Part shown: one piece after another, positions 31,190 to 43,815 of the stretch | Numbering within the stretch: the stretch's first letter is position 1 | Layout of the letters: each line of letters starts with the position of its first letter | Source of the DNA: Lithospermum erythrorhizon | Lineage: Eukaryota > Streptophyta > Magnoliopsida > Boraginales > Boraginaceae | DNA: 64,000 nucleotides | NCBI GenBank assembly: GCA_019722365.1 | Contig: JADFUC010002408.1 | Span: 62,001 to 126,000, forward strand | Direction of reading: 5' to 3' | Position numbers and translations under genes: made by a program | The notes under the pieces: generated by a model | Seen by the model: the letters and a program-made list of their open reading frames with translations, nothing else | Database searches by the model: none | What the model was told of the DNA's origin: nothing

Positions 31190-33960
31190 TTTTTAATATA
31201 GTATTGTGATATTTTATGAATTTAGTTTTTGAAATATCATATATTTGTCTGAAATATGTATGTACAGTGAATAGCAATACCATTGTTTTGTTTTCATTGG
31301 TATGATATGTTGGAATGAATATAATGCCTAATATTTTACAATCTCATTGTCTAATATAACATGGTGTGATTCATTAGTAATGAAATACCTTAATATGTCT
31401 TATTTTTGAACATCCACATCCACTAGTCTCTTTCATTTGAGTGTAGACTTTAAACTTGAGCAAATTTTAATTATGAATTTCTTCGTATATATTATGAAAG
31501 TTATAATAAAATAATATTATGAAAATATTTTTAAAAATAAATTCAATGTAGTAATTTTATATTTTTTTAGATTAGAGAATAAAAAGTGATTTGTGGTCAA
31601 ACACTTACACGGAATTCGAAAACATAAATTTATTTGAAATGGTGGGATTAATTGGTTTTGTTATTTGATGTTTCTTTAACATAGTGTTGTGATATTTGAT
31701 GTATTTAGTTTCTAAAATATCACATGTCTTAGTGCAATGGTATTTTTGATGAATAGTGAAAATACCATTATTTTATTTTTATAGGTATGTTATGTTGTAA
31801 TAAATATAATGTCTAATATTTTATAATATCATTATCTAGTATAATTTGGTATGACTAATTAGTTCAGAAATACATTAATATAATAATATGCCTTATTATA
31901 TAATTATTTTTTATATTTGTTGTTTCTTTAGCATAGTTGTAACAACAAACCTCGAATTCGGCCATGCTGAGGTTAGAATTTCGCCCGGCAGCATGAGCAT
32001 CATAGTTCACCGTACAACTTTGGACCAAAAGAATGAGCGAAAAATACAAGCATTGATTATGCCGAGATGGTGATCTAAGACAACAACAAATATTATATTT
32101 CACAAGCTCAAAATGGTCATCTGAAATCATTACTCTGATACATTTCTTAATAAATGCTTTGACATAAAACAAAATTACCTGCCGGCGACCGTTGATGATA
32201 TTCAGCCACCCAAATCTTGAATCATGATTTACTCGACTTCATCGCCCACCAGTGTCTTTGCCGATGCCGACTTTCCTAAACAATAATAAACAACTTTGAG
32301 TCCCCAAAATAAAAGAATTGAGCTTATAGCTTCGTAGTACCATATAACAAGTCATATTCAACCACACATATATAAACATGTAATATTGCATAATCATTGA
32401 TACTTACTTTCATTATATCTTATCATATTTGTTCATATACTAGTTAGCCTCCTTATGATCCTCGCCCAGTTTCAATATCTTCCAACCCATTTTAATTCAA
32501 TCAACTTGCAACATAATTCATATGATAGATACTTATTTATATTCCGAATAGACTCAAATACATCACATAAGCAACCATGCTTTCTGTGCATTTTGTATAA
32601 ATACACACCACACAATAGAGGAAAAACAACGTCATTCGTTTCCTCTACGGCAAGCAAGCGAAACCAACAAAGTACAACTCTCCATGCCTACACACCAAGT
32701 AGGCGGGCACATAGCTTCTTGAGGACACGTCGTCGTTGCCTTTACACTGACCAAGCAGACCCGCGCGACCTGACTCTCCCCGCAATACAACTCTCCGTAC
32801 TGTCACACCGTGGCGGGACACACCTCAACATAGGAGGGACCAAAAGAACCAACAACCTTAATAGAACTCACACATTCACATTTTTATAGCAATATCTTAT
32901 GACCGTCGATTCCTTTGAATGCAGTTATAGGGTCGTGGATGCTAACAAATACGGATCGCGGTCGTTTGATTTGCGAATACCGTTGATCCTATGAGACGAT
33001 AGATTCTCAAGAATGGAGATATCACCTCCTGAATCCTGGCCTTAAATCATATCCACTTTCATAATATCTTATTATCATATGTCGTACTAATCGTAACCAT
33101 CGTAATGCAAATCCTGATCCGTTGATGTGGAGAGAATTACATCAAAAGAAAGAAAATTTGTAGGGAAAGGGGAGGGAGAGTTACGCCATTGTGAGAGAGA
33201 AGAAGAAAAAAATTTATTTATATAATGAAATTTACTTAGCCATAGTAAGGTAAATCAAGCACGAGGTGGCACTAAGAAAGTAGGAGGTGTCGGGCGGTGG
33301 CGTGTCGTGTCGTTTCTTGGCTAGGAGGAAAATTTAGTCGTCTTCTTCTGGCGCTTGTGATTTCGAGTTTATTTTAAGTAGATCAAAACTCAATTATTAC
33401 TTAAATCATAAAAATTCGGATTATTTCAATAGTATTATGATATTGTATTGATTTAGTTTATGAAATACCATATGTCTTAGTGCAATGAAATACTATTATT
33501 TTATTTCCATGAGTATGTTATGATGTTGGAATGAACGCAATGCCTAATATTTTATAATTCATTGTCTAATGTAATTGGTGTGATTAATTAGTAAAGAAAT
33601 ACCTTAATATGCCTTATTTTATAATTGACTTTGATATTTGTTGTTGCTTTAACATAATATTGTGATGTTTTATGTATTTAGTTTCTGAAATACCATATGT
33701 ATATATTAGTGCAATGGTATCTCTGATGAGTAGTGAAATACTATTGTTTTGTTTCTATAGATATGTTATGTTATAATAAAAATAATGTCTAATATTTTAT
33801 AATCTCATCATCTTGTGTAATATGATATGATTAAGGAGTAAAGAAATACCTTAATATGCCTCATTATATAATTATTTTTAATATTTTTTATTTCTTTAAC
33901 ATAATAGTGATATATTATATTGTTTTACTTTTCGACATATCATATGTATTTTAGGTATGA
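31190..33960. repeat. Array of a roughly 230-bp AT-rich repeat, interrupted by a solo LTR
   Basis: Related units recur at about 31200-31430, 31680-31935, 33429-33640 and 33650-33885, with a partial unit at 33890-33960. Each carries, in order: TTGTGATATTTTATG...TTTAGTTT-TGAAATA-CATATG, then AGTGCAATGGTAT, TGTTATG-TATAATAAATATAATG-CTAATATTTTATAAT-TCAT, and AAGAAATACCTTAATATGCCTTAT. Units 2 and 3 are continuous once the solo LTR at 31938-33428 is removed. A 250-bp spacer separates units 1 and 2. No coding capacity. It may be a local satellite-like array or the body of a larger element. Confidence 0.8.
31938..33428 (-). mobile_element. Solo LTR, probably Gypsy-type, with ATAGT target duplication
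   Basis: A 1491-bp block beginning TGTAACAACAAACCTCGAATT and ending ATTATTTCA (TG...CA) is flanked by ATAGT at 31933-31937 and 33429-33433. Removing it with one ATAGT restores the repeat unit seen in its neighbours (TTTCTTTA-CATAGT-TTGTGATAT-like). On the minus strand it ends in GCGAAATTCTAACCTCAGC...GGCCGAATTCGAGG and TTGTTGTTACA, the usual finish of plant Gypsy LTRs. There is no internal gag-pol, so it is a solo LTR. ORFs inside it (e.g. 32455-32889) are not considered genes. Confidence 0.85.
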
Positions 33961-35679
33961 TATGAATAATTTGTAATTAAATAACATTTTCTGGATAACA
34001 TATAATGATATACTATATTCAACAATAATACATTTTAAGATATTGTATTAAATAAATATATTTTGAAAAATTAGCATTTATTGGTAGGATTCTAGTACAA
34101 AAAGAAATGTAATTAAGAGGGGATTGGTAGGATTCTATTACAAAAAGAAATATAATTAGTGGCAATTATTATGGAGATTTTATTTTATATTTATTTAAAT
34201 TAAATTATAATTACCAACTTATCTTCCTCATGCCCGTTCCACATGTTTTAAAAGCGTTAAATCGTTCAATTCTGCGTGTTTTGAAAAAATTAATGAAAAC
34301 TTTGAGCCTTATGTTATAACAGGCGTTAAATCTTTCTTTTGGAGAAGCGAGAGGGTACAATTGACCAAACCTCATTTTTAAGGTACTTTTCAATTTTAAT
34401 AAAATTCCGGAGTAAATATTTATTCTTTAACTATGATTTTTTAATAATATTTTTATGTTGTTTATATAGACCCAAATATGAATATATTAGTTCTATATTT
34501 TATTAAAATTGAAAAATTATCTAAAAATAAGTTTTAGTCAATTTTATTACTATCAATTTGACCTAAAAATCAAATTTAACGTACATTATAACAAAAGTGT
34601 CATGTGGGACATGATCGAACTATTCAATCTATGATGTAATTTTTGAAACAGTTCCATAAATTCCTTCTTCAAGTCTTACCTCTTAAGTCTTCCCAAAATC
34701 TCTGATGTAATTTGAACCACTATATTTCAATCCCATCCACTCAATTGGAAGATGATATTTACCTAACATATTAAAAGTAATAGTTGCGTAGTACTATGTA
34801 GGAAATTTGAATTATTCCCCAACAACTAGTCAACACTCATCATGAGTGATAATTAGTCCCTTCATCTCAAAATTTAAGAGATATTTTTCTATTTTGAAAA
34901 TTCTAAAATGAAGTTTTATTTATGATACACTTACCATCCTTAAATGATAGGGATATATTTCCAAAAGAAAAAAAAATTGTATTTTAGGTTCTTGTTTAGA
35001 ATAATTTGAGTGAAGGAAAAATGAGTATTGTGAAAGTAATTTGAAAATTTATTAAAATGAGTGTAAAATTAAATATTTCTATCAATTAGGGATGGAAGGT
35101 GTACATTGTAATGGAGGAAAAATTTAATACATGATATAATATTTTTTATTAAATTTTGTGTAAAAGTAAATCTTCGAAATAAATACCAAAATTTTTTAGA
35201 GGTTTGACTATACATACAAATCAATAAAATTTGAAATTTGTTTCACAAACCAAAATTTCCCTACATATATTTATCTCACAATTTAATCAATATAAAATTT
35301 TAATTTGAGATTATTAAATATGAAAAATCTTCCTCATAAAAAGGAATAGAGGAAATAATATATACTACATAGAAAATTTCAATTATTCCCCTAAAAAGTT
35401 CAGGGCAACACCTACCATCAATCATCATTTGTCCCAAATATATATCGACTTTCCCCTCATATGATCATCATTATTCATTACCATAGACACAATTAAACTC
35501 TTAATCTCTCAAATAATCAACGGTGATTATCACAGGCTGTTATACGCTTGCGAATAGTGTTGGGTTTGGATGTGAAATAGTATGTTGCCTCTGTTGTAAG
35601 TTTAATAGTTAGAAAGTTTTGTAAGACTGAGAAATTATCATTCATTAAAAAGTTAGTGTGTATAGTGTTGCCGGTGATT
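33961..35679. other. AT-rich intergenic DNA
   Basis: Apart from the Stowaway-like copy at 34855-35102, no gene or element is supported. It includes whatever promoter the KIX fragment may have; no clear TATA box was assigned. Confidence 0.35.
34855..35102. repeat. Diverged Stowaway-like MITE
   Basis: The left end AGTCCCTTCATCTCAAAATTT and right end CAATTAGGGATGGAAGG are mutated versions of paired Stowaway termini about 250 bp apart. The TA duplication is not clean. Confidence 0.5.
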
Positions 35680-36067
35680 ATGGAAAACACCAATTTAATG
35701 GCCCCACAAACCCAATTTCAATCTCAATCTAATTCTTCCCCCTCAGTAATAATTCCAGAAAGCAATGATTGGAGAAGTGAACTTCAACCCGATTCACGTC
35801 AAAGGATAGTCAATAAGATATTGGAGACCTTGAAGAGGCACCTTCCATTTTCTGGCCAAGAAGGACTAATTCAACTCAAGAATATTACTGTGAGGTTTGA
35901 AGAAAAAATTTATACTACTGCAACTAGTAGATCTGACTATTTAAGAAAGATATCTCTAAAAGATGTTTTCCATGGAGACAAGCTCTCAGCGTCCTCTGGA
36001 AAATCAACTCCCGAATCCATGTAATTTGAATAGGTTACGAGTCTATCCTGATAACAACAATTGGTGA
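35680..36067 (+). pseudogene. MED15 KIX-domain fragment, frameshifted
   Basis: MED15 is the Mediator-tail subunit whose N-terminal KIX domain binds transcription activators. From the ATG at 35680 a Gln/Ser-rich lead (about 30 aa) is followed by a very well conserved KIX domain: DWRSELQPDSRQRIVNKI, LETLKRHLPFSGQEGL, RFEEKIYTTATSRSDYLRKI. Directly after SLK a run of four A (35958-35961) shifts the frame relative to the family. The original frame ends in a short tail stopping at 36065-36067, whereas the frame as it stands adds 20 unrelated residues and stops at 36024. Full plant MED15 exceeds 1000 aa; none of the rest is present. It may be a truncated retained KIX-only protein (114 aa) or a decaying partial copy. 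Codons upstream of the ATG (GTG at 35656) are not a start. Confidence 0.75.
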
Positions 36068-36157
36068 TAGGAGGAGTGACCTAACGAGATATTATATTAG
36101 AATTTATTATAATAAACTTAATAAACTTTCGACGTGAGACTCACAGCACATGGCTGT

Positions 36158-36190
36158 TGACTATATGCATCATATGTATGCATATAGTCA
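36158..36190. repeat. Perfect 13-bp inverted repeat
   Basis: TGACTATATGCAT and ATGCATATAGTCA are separated by 7 nt (CATATGT), 90 bp after the KIX fragment. A stable AT-rich hairpin; function unknown. Confidence 0.8.
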
Positions 36191-37847
36191 CCCCATTTGT
36201 GATTAGCTATTCTAGCTTTCCCTCTTGTTTTCTTTTCATTTTCCTTGTAAGCGGTTTCTTATTGATGCATCGATGTGATCGAATATGATGCTAGTACATG
36301 TAGTCTTGTAATGGATCTGTTCTGCTCGGGACATCGATATCAACTAGTAAATAAATGTTGTGGCATTTATGTTGTGTGAGTTCGATTCCGTCTAGGAGCA
36401 CAAACTATCTAGAACTATCTGAAAACTATTTCAATTGAGCTACATCCCGTAATTTATCTCGTATAGCTCATGGTATAGATAACGTATGTATTATGTCGTT
36501 GAGGTTTAAACCTTGTAATGGATCTGTTCTATCTTTAAATAAATTAGTTTATCCTGTGTAGATGTATTGTTTCGTAAAACAAATTGTTTAATTCTAAATT
36601 GTTTAACACAAATCGTTTATTATTCCGTAATTACTCATTTCATTGCTTTATTTCTTGCTTAATTGTAGACATGACATTTTAATGAACTATATTTGATCGG
36701 GTCAAAATGGATTATTGCTCTTATATTCAATCTATTCGAGGTTCGACTAGGTTAGAGGTTCAAGCGACTCGAATGTCAAAATCCGATTCGATTCAAAAAG
36801 CACAAAGGTTAAAGGTTCGATTTGAACAGCTCGAAGTTCGAATTTCGAGCCAAATCAAGTCTTTAGTTTAAGCTCCATCAAATCTGAAAATGAAGTTATT
36901 CGATTCGAGCTACATTAAAGGAGACAACTGAATCAAAACTTTTCAAATCCATTGGAGATTTCAATTATTTCACAAACTTAATGTATCGATACAAGTGAAG
37001 CGTATGTTTATTTATCAGTCGTTATTCATTTTAATCATTTGCACACCATGGATGCTATAATAGATTCCAAACAGTAATTTTTGTGTGAAATGACTATTTT
37101 AGCCCCTCCTGCATTTTAATACTGTTCGCTTTGCACACCAAGCTACTGTTTCCATAGAAGGCCAAATGTATGTTATTGTTTATTCAACAATATTTATCAA
37201 CTTAGCTGTATTTTTTTGGGATATTATATTGATTTTATGAAAATATTTGATTAAAAGCAATAATTTTAAATGCAACACTAAAGAAGTGGAAAATTTAAGA
37301 ACATAATGATCAATAAAAGTTAAAAAAACAAAAATAAAAAAATAAAAATTAAAGAATAAAAGCAATGGATAGAAGGTGTTTGGGACTGCTCAGATTCTAT
37401 GGGTGTAAATTCGAGTCTGTCATGCCGATGAAGCATTCAGTACGAGGAATTATTTTATAATCACTGCAGATAAACCTCAAAACCACCATCTTCTCCAAAT
37501 AAATTTTTTATAGAAATAATAATAAAAATATTCAAATAAATACAAAAAAACTATTTAAAAAAAATAAACATAAGAGTTTTGAAAATTATTGAGGACGAAC
37601 ATATATTAGATGTGAACTAGAATGATAAAAGAGGATATGTTGACTATAAATAAGAATCAATTAACCCTAACCTATTACACACGATGTAGACGATGGGTTG
37701 TTTGGACTTTGGGCCACAATTCGAGTTTTGGGTTATATAATCTTAGATGGAGCGCTTGATTCGGGAAGTTGATGTTGGAACCATATTTCGGTCTAAATTG
37801 AGTGTGTCTCGAGCTAGCTTCTAGGGTCGTTAGCTTGATGAGCTACC
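36191..37847. other. Intergenic DNA
   Basis: No gene supported. Around 36710-36910 there is a TTCGA-rich stretch like that at 9890-10320. It ends at the poly-T of the second LINE. Confidence 0.35.
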
Positions 37848-40800
37848 TTTTTTTTCATTCAAACGATATAAATATCATTAAAAATGACAAAACGATAGGA
37901 ACGGTTGCTGTTTGTAATCAAGAGAACTAAACAACAGCTAAAAATAATGAGCAACAGTGCTCAAACATCATGTATAAAAGGCGTAATAGGCCAATGTGGA
38001 GAGGAAAAGCGAGGGCAGCCAACAGACCTCTGTGATCCCAATGAGCGATGGTATGCGCTACATTGTTGAATGCTCTATGTGTGAAATGAAATTTGACTTC
38101 CATAAAACCTTTGAGATAAAGGATATCTCAATCGATGCTTGAGTCGCGAGGAGCATTTGTCTGCAAATTAAGCGCTTGATAAATTGCTTGAATCACTTTC
38201 GAATATACCGTGTCCCTTGATTCAAAAGTGCAAAATTCAAGACCCTCACACATAGCCATAGTTTTGTACTAAAGAAGATGTTGTACTAGGAAGCTGGAAG
38301 AATTTAGCCCCAAGAAACTCCCAAATTCAGCTCGACAAAGCGCACTTGGCTGCTCACGAAAGTATGCTACGCCATTTGCATCCGTATTCATCTCGACCCA
38401 GCAACTATTTGGTCCCTACCATCCTGAGCCATTATCCGTACCTGTTGTTGAAGTATGTGATAAAGATTGGCCCATAGGAGTGCAAGCCATCTTGTAGTCA
38501 ACTTCTAATTTATATCCCAATTGCCACACTTGGTCGCCATGGACTGCATCATTGTCGAAAGTAATTCCATTCCTATGTTTCCAGATGAACCATAGCACAC
38601 AAGCAATTCTATCAGCATTTTTCGGGCAACCAAGTTGATTAACTTGAATCATTATATGTAACCACCACTCTTTGAAGGATGTCCATACACGTCCTGAAGT
38701 ACAAATATTTAGGGGTGAAGAGAACCAGAGCCTACAAGAGAAAGGACAAGTAAGAAAAATGTGCAATAAATCCCCACGCTTGTATCGTTGCAAAAGACAC
38801 ACTCGGACTCAATCATAACCCCTCGCTTTCGGAGTCGATCTTTTGTAGGGAAAATATTGTTCAAACTCTTCCACAAAAATGATTTAACTCGAGGCGGAAC
38901 CTTGAGCCCCCAAAGGTACTTCCATCAAGGATCCGTAAGTCTCCCATTGCTACTCTCCCCACAAGTTGCGCCTCTAATCTCCCCATTCCCCTTCATCTCT
39001 CTAGCACATTTGTAGCCCGAACATGTAAGGTATACGCCCCATTTGGTATGGTGCCAAATTAATTTATCTGTTTGAGTGTCGACTTCGATAATTTATAAAT
39101 CTGACACTTTGCTGGCCTCCTCCCTACCTATAATAGCTTCGACCCCCTATACCTCCTAAGTACCATCCTTGATTAGTTGCGAAACTAATCTTGGGACCAT
39201 ACCCACCCCCTTAGGTTTACAATCATTTTGTTCTTGGCAACCATGCTTCCATCCAAATATTTATACTCTTTCCATCCCTCTTGAAGCCACGGATCCCTTT
39301 TGAGAGAGAGGCTTTCCTCCCTTCAAGAGACTTGTGGCAGATAGTGAAGTTGCACGATTTGGCATTTAAGCGATGACCGGCGAAAGTATCTACCCTTAAG
39401 CAACTTGTATAAGCGAAGCTCCTCGATGCTACTCTCCAGCCATGTTTTGCAAATAAAGCCAAGTCGTGCATTAGGCACTTGAAACCCAATTCCCATATAC
39501 TTTCTCATCACAGAGTTTATCCCGAAACCTTCAATGGATCCCTTATTCCCATCTCCGTTTGCGGGGAAAATGTATATGCTTGCCCAAGTGTCGATACGGC
39601 GGGAAGTTTGAAAGCAGTTCATGGCGAAATTTGGGATACTTGAATGTGACGATTTAATCATAACCTCCTTTCCGACTTGTGATAATAATTTTCCTTTCAA
39701 CCTTAACTTTGTTCTCGACCTTTGTACGAATGTACCTAAATACCTCGTTTTTTGTTGCGCCCTTGCGATAGAGCCGCATATATTTCCCCTCGTCCCTTAC
39801 ACTCTTTCATGCTCATCATGGTAAAATGGATTACCTCATGTGGGCGTGACCTTAGTGAAAACTCACAGAACATTTGTTTACATTTACTTTCGACCAGCTT
39901 GACTTCATAATCAGAAGTAAATCGCATAACCTCCATCCTCTCCTTAGGCCGTGAAAAGATGAATGTATCACCCGGCAAAAGAATATGTCTAACACAAAAC
40001 CCTATTTATCTTAATACGGTGAGGGTCCCAGAAACTCCGCCTCCCCAATCATGCACGTGATTCCTTCTCACAAAGAAAAAACGGATAAAGGCGATAGGGG
40101 TCGCAGCAGCAGTCCTCACAGTCGATCGATAAAACAACTTCGACGCACCATTAATTAGAAAGCCATAAGAAACATGGACATAGACTTATTTTTAATAGAT
40201 CGTAAGCTTTTACTCATGTCTAGTATACACGATCATAAACTTACTCATGTCCGGTTTATAGCCATAGACTTATTTTTAGTAGATCTAGAATGGTTCATAT
40301 GATGTAACACCTTGTGAGCTATCAAGATATTATCATATATCATTCTCCCCGATAGAAAAACACTTTGATTTTCAGAAATAATCTTCATGAGAATCAGACG
40401 TAACCTATTAGTCATCACTTTACCAATAATTTTAGGCTCAATATTGCACAAGCTAATGGGTCGTAATTCATTCATACATGTAGGTGACAACTTTTTAGAA
40501 TTAAGCAAACACGGGTATGATTTATGGAGATTTAACACGTGAGAACTAAAAAGAAATTATCAATAGCACGTACAATGTCCAGAGTGAAGCAAATATGCGA
40601 TAAGATTAAAGAAATATATTACCATCTGTCCCGGAAAAGGATTTGTCATTTAGCGTTTCAAAAACGACACTCTTCACCTCTTCGCTAGTGATGATCTTGG
40701 TTAACTCAGAGTTCATTTCCTCATTTACCCGGCGATCTACTGTATTTATTTGTCAACTCCAGTGTAGAACTTAATTTGCTGAAATATATTAGTGAAATAC

Positions 40801-41283
40801 TCCCTTTTCCCTCCTTCAGCATTAGCCGCCCCCTCCTGCCATACCTCATTTTCATCATCTAGTCCCAACAGTAAGTTTTACCGCCTTCGTAACATAGCTG
40901 AAGCATGAAATATTTTGTATTCTTGTACCTCCTTTAAATGTTTTTCCTCCACGCATCCAGCTCTTCTCCAACGACCTGTGTTTCTCGATCCCCATCCGAA
41001 GACTGTTACACCTCCTTTATCTTGTCCTGAAGGTCCACAATTTGGACTCTCAAAATTTAAATTGTTTCTCTTTTCCTCTCAATCAATGCCACTCGCACAT
41101 TTTATTTTTTCGCTTACAACAAACCATCGAGAACCTTGAAATTCTTTGCTCCATGCCTCCTAATCGTCTCCTCACAACCTTCCTTTCCCTGCCAACGTTT
41201 ATCAAAAAAAATCTTACTTTTTGACTTCTCGATCGAGCCTCTGTATCAAAGCGGCAATGAATGATAATTAAAATTTCCGTCAC
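37848..41283 (-). mobile_element. 5'-truncated LINE, same family as 21648-27772
   Basis: A minus-strand L1-type LINE whose 3' end is marked by poly-T at 37848-37855. Landmarks: RNase-H-like tail near 38040-38100, zf-RVT near 38416-38802 (GDLLHIFLTCPFSCRLWF), LSQVGKEVMIKSS and SIPNFAMNCF near 39630-39700, and NELRPISLCNI near 40460. The distance from that RT motif to the tail (about 2.6 kb) equals that in the first LINE. The catalytic FADD box is degraded to a PGD form near 39970. Similarity stops near 41283, within the endonuclease region, so ORF1 and the 5' end are missing. No target duplication was found. It is nonfunctional. Confidence 0.85.
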
Positions 41284-41680
41284 TCATCTAAATGGGTACA
41301 AGTCGATTTCGAAAGTCCAAACACAACTGAGCATTTATAAGTGATCTATCAGACACTTACCTTGATAGCAGATTCCCCATCACGTCCGATGAGCCAACTT
41401 GTCATAGCGTGTTACTTATCTCCTCTTTTCGAATTAATTGGCGTTTGAAATTGCGTGTCGAAGCTTGCTTAAATTACTTTTTATTCACTAATCCAAAAAA
41501 ATATAAAGTTGATATCATTGAATTTGGTTTAAAATATTTTCATAATATTAATTTTTGTAATTTTTTCGTAATGTAAAGCCAAAAAGTAGTGATGATTAGA
41601 ATTATATATCGAAAAGTGAGAAAGTCAATTAATTTGAAATGAAAATAGTAATTACTTCTTCTGTTATAAAGATTGTGTTA
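41284..41680. other. Intergenic DNA after LINE
   Basis: May contain further diverged LINE 5' sequence; no gene supported. Confidence 0.3.
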
Positions 41681-41682
41681 TA

Positions 41683-41886
41683 CTCCCTCCGTCTCAAAAT
41701 ACATGATCATCTAGAAAAAAATTATTTTTTCACAATAGTTGATTGTTTGCATTTTTAATATCACGCTTATCTCAATGTCTTTTCATTTCCGGTATAGCTT
41801 TTTCACAATCACAGTGTAGGCTTTCCATTTTATCGCCAATAAGCGTTTTAAATACAACGATAAATACATTTTTGAAATGGTGGGAG
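41683..41886. mobile_element. Stowaway MITE
   Basis: A 204-bp AT-rich element with left terminus CTCCCTCCGTCTCAAAATAC and right terminus AAATGGTGGGAG, flanked by TA at 41681-41682 and 41887-41888. Non-coding, classical Tc1/mariner-type MITE structure. Confidence 0.85.
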
Positions 41887-41888
41887 TA

Positions 41889-43390
41889 CCATTTATGATT
41901 TTAATTTATTATTATTTTGTTATGTATATCAATTTTATTAATGTTAATATCGATTACAAATGAATAGTTTTGCTTATCTTGTTAACTGTCAATTTTATCA
42001 ATTTATTAAGTAAACTAAAGTTTTGGTAGTCCGGTTGAACTTGAATTTTTGAAATAAGTGAGCTAGTTCGGAGCTCATTGTGTTGTGCCTAGGATTCGTT
42101 TAGTGACCAACCGAGCCAAAATTCTTCAACTCGGGCTCGGGTCGGGTCGTTACAATTCTATATAACGTACATCTTTCAAATATCACTGAGTTTTGACTTT
42201 CAAATGGATTGAATTTCATACTTTGAATTCAAAATATTTTTTTATTTATTGTATAATATTTTATGAAAAACATAATAATATAAAATTTTCGGTATAATTT
42301 ATCATTGATGTTATAATTTTGATTTAAGCCAAGCTATACGTGCCAATTAAGATGGTACAATTTTTCAATTTTAATAATTGGATAAACAAACTTCACATAT
42401 GCGAATATGACATTTGATCATTTGTGGACGTGTTAAATAGATCGGCCCACTTGAGGTGGAACATAAGGCTAGTGGACGTCTACCAGAACCAAGCGGACTT
42501 TTATTATGAAAAACAGGGCATTATGAACTAAAACTTGATATGTATAGTTGATTCATCGATAAACCATAATCATGCAATTATCGTTAGAAATGGGAGCACA
42601 ATACAATCGTGAAATAATTTTATTTAGGCAGGGGAGCATGTTGAATAAAAAAAAATCTTAAATTAAAAAAAAAACATATTTACAACAAAAATAAGAAGAA
42701 TCGTACTAAAGACTTTCAACTTCGTGCACTTTTTTTGCACTATTATTTTGAGCAATTATCTTTGAAGCTTTGTTCACGATTTCATGGTATATATAAATAT
42801 AGAATTATATTGATTTGGGACGCATGCGAAAGAGCCGTTTGAACACCTAATAGCGGGCGACCATAATTAGTGGTTGAGCATTGGTGACTTGAAAATTAAT
42901 TTGATGAAGTCAATGGAGGAATTAGGAGGGTATGGAGGAGCAGTCGCTTCCCTCCCTCCTAAATTTGTGTTTATTTATTTATTTATGTAATATTAGTTCA
43001 ATTTTTTTATATGTAAATTTTTTGATTCCGTCGCTCAATGAAATGAGATACACTTCATAAAAGATTTACGAAGGCTTTCAAATCCTAAAACAAAAATATC
43101 GGTAGACATATTATATCTTTTACCTTCACTTTAGCTCCCATTTTTTTTCATTCTTATTTATACGATTGTGCATTATGTATTATTTATGTATTATGTGGTG
43201 ACATTACAACTGTCTTATATGACGGCATCATAAATATTCATGTGATCCGTCAAACATGCATGAGTAAAATAATCAATCATAGACTCATAGCAGAGAAACG
43301 ACAACAGTCACGAATATACTAGATGGTTCAATAAGAAAAAACACCATATTTTTCCTTTGCATTTTTAGTCTCCAATTCACATCCGAGTCA
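41889..43390. other. AT-rich intergenic DNA
   Basis: No gene or bordered element supported over 1.5 kb. Confidence 0.35.
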
Positions 43391-43395
43391 ACCTC

Positions 43396-43578
43396 TATAA
43401 ATAAAGCAAATACACATAATTCTTCAATCAACTTCTATATTTTCCAAAAAAATTCTTAGTGCTCCTCCGTGACTCTGAACTTTATGTCTTCCCTTACTTT
43501 CCATATTTCAAGCAATAAGTAATGGGAAAGTCAAAGTATATGTATAATCTATACACCTTTGATGGTTGTTCGTCGTAG
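43396..43578 (+). other. TATA box with two overlapping mini-ORFs
   Basis: TATAAATA at 43396-43403 lies about 80 bp before an ATG at 43484 that opens a 12-codon ORF. Its TAA overlaps the ATG (43522) of an 18-codon ORF in the TAATG arrangement, which stops at 43578. The spacing is that of a small transcript's leader. No longer ORF, intron signal or known RNA is recognised, so this may be a non-coding or short-peptide transcript, or chance. Confidence 0.25.
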
Positions 43579-43815
43579 GAACTTCTGAAAATTAATTGAG
43601 CCAAACATATTTCAGTGATGTATGTAATCATGTGAACAATATAATTCGTTAGGTGTAAACGTATTGAGCAGGATAAACGGATCGATGGTATATTTTTTTA
43701 TTCCCGAAGAATGTCAGGAATCAGGATTTAGGCTTAAATATTTAGTGCCCCTAAATTATCATATAACTTTCAAGTTGCCCACTAAAACTTTCATCTGTCA
43801 ATTTATCGCTGATAC

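Noticed and set aside
32455..32889. 144-codon plus-strand ORF
   Set aside because: It lies entirely inside the solo LTR (31938-33428), whose borders are proven by the ATAGT duplication; no domain.
31190..33960. CRISPR array
   Set aside because: The repeats are about 230 bp, AT-rich and diverged, in a plant nuclear context; not a CRISPR structure.
35656..35679. Eight extra N-terminal codons on the KIX fragment
   Set aside because: They begin at GTG, not ATG; the first real start is the ATG at 35680.
37831..37847. A target-site duplication for the second LINE
   Set aside because: No copy of the sequence beside the poly-T was found near 41283-41500; only 7-9 bp chance matches.
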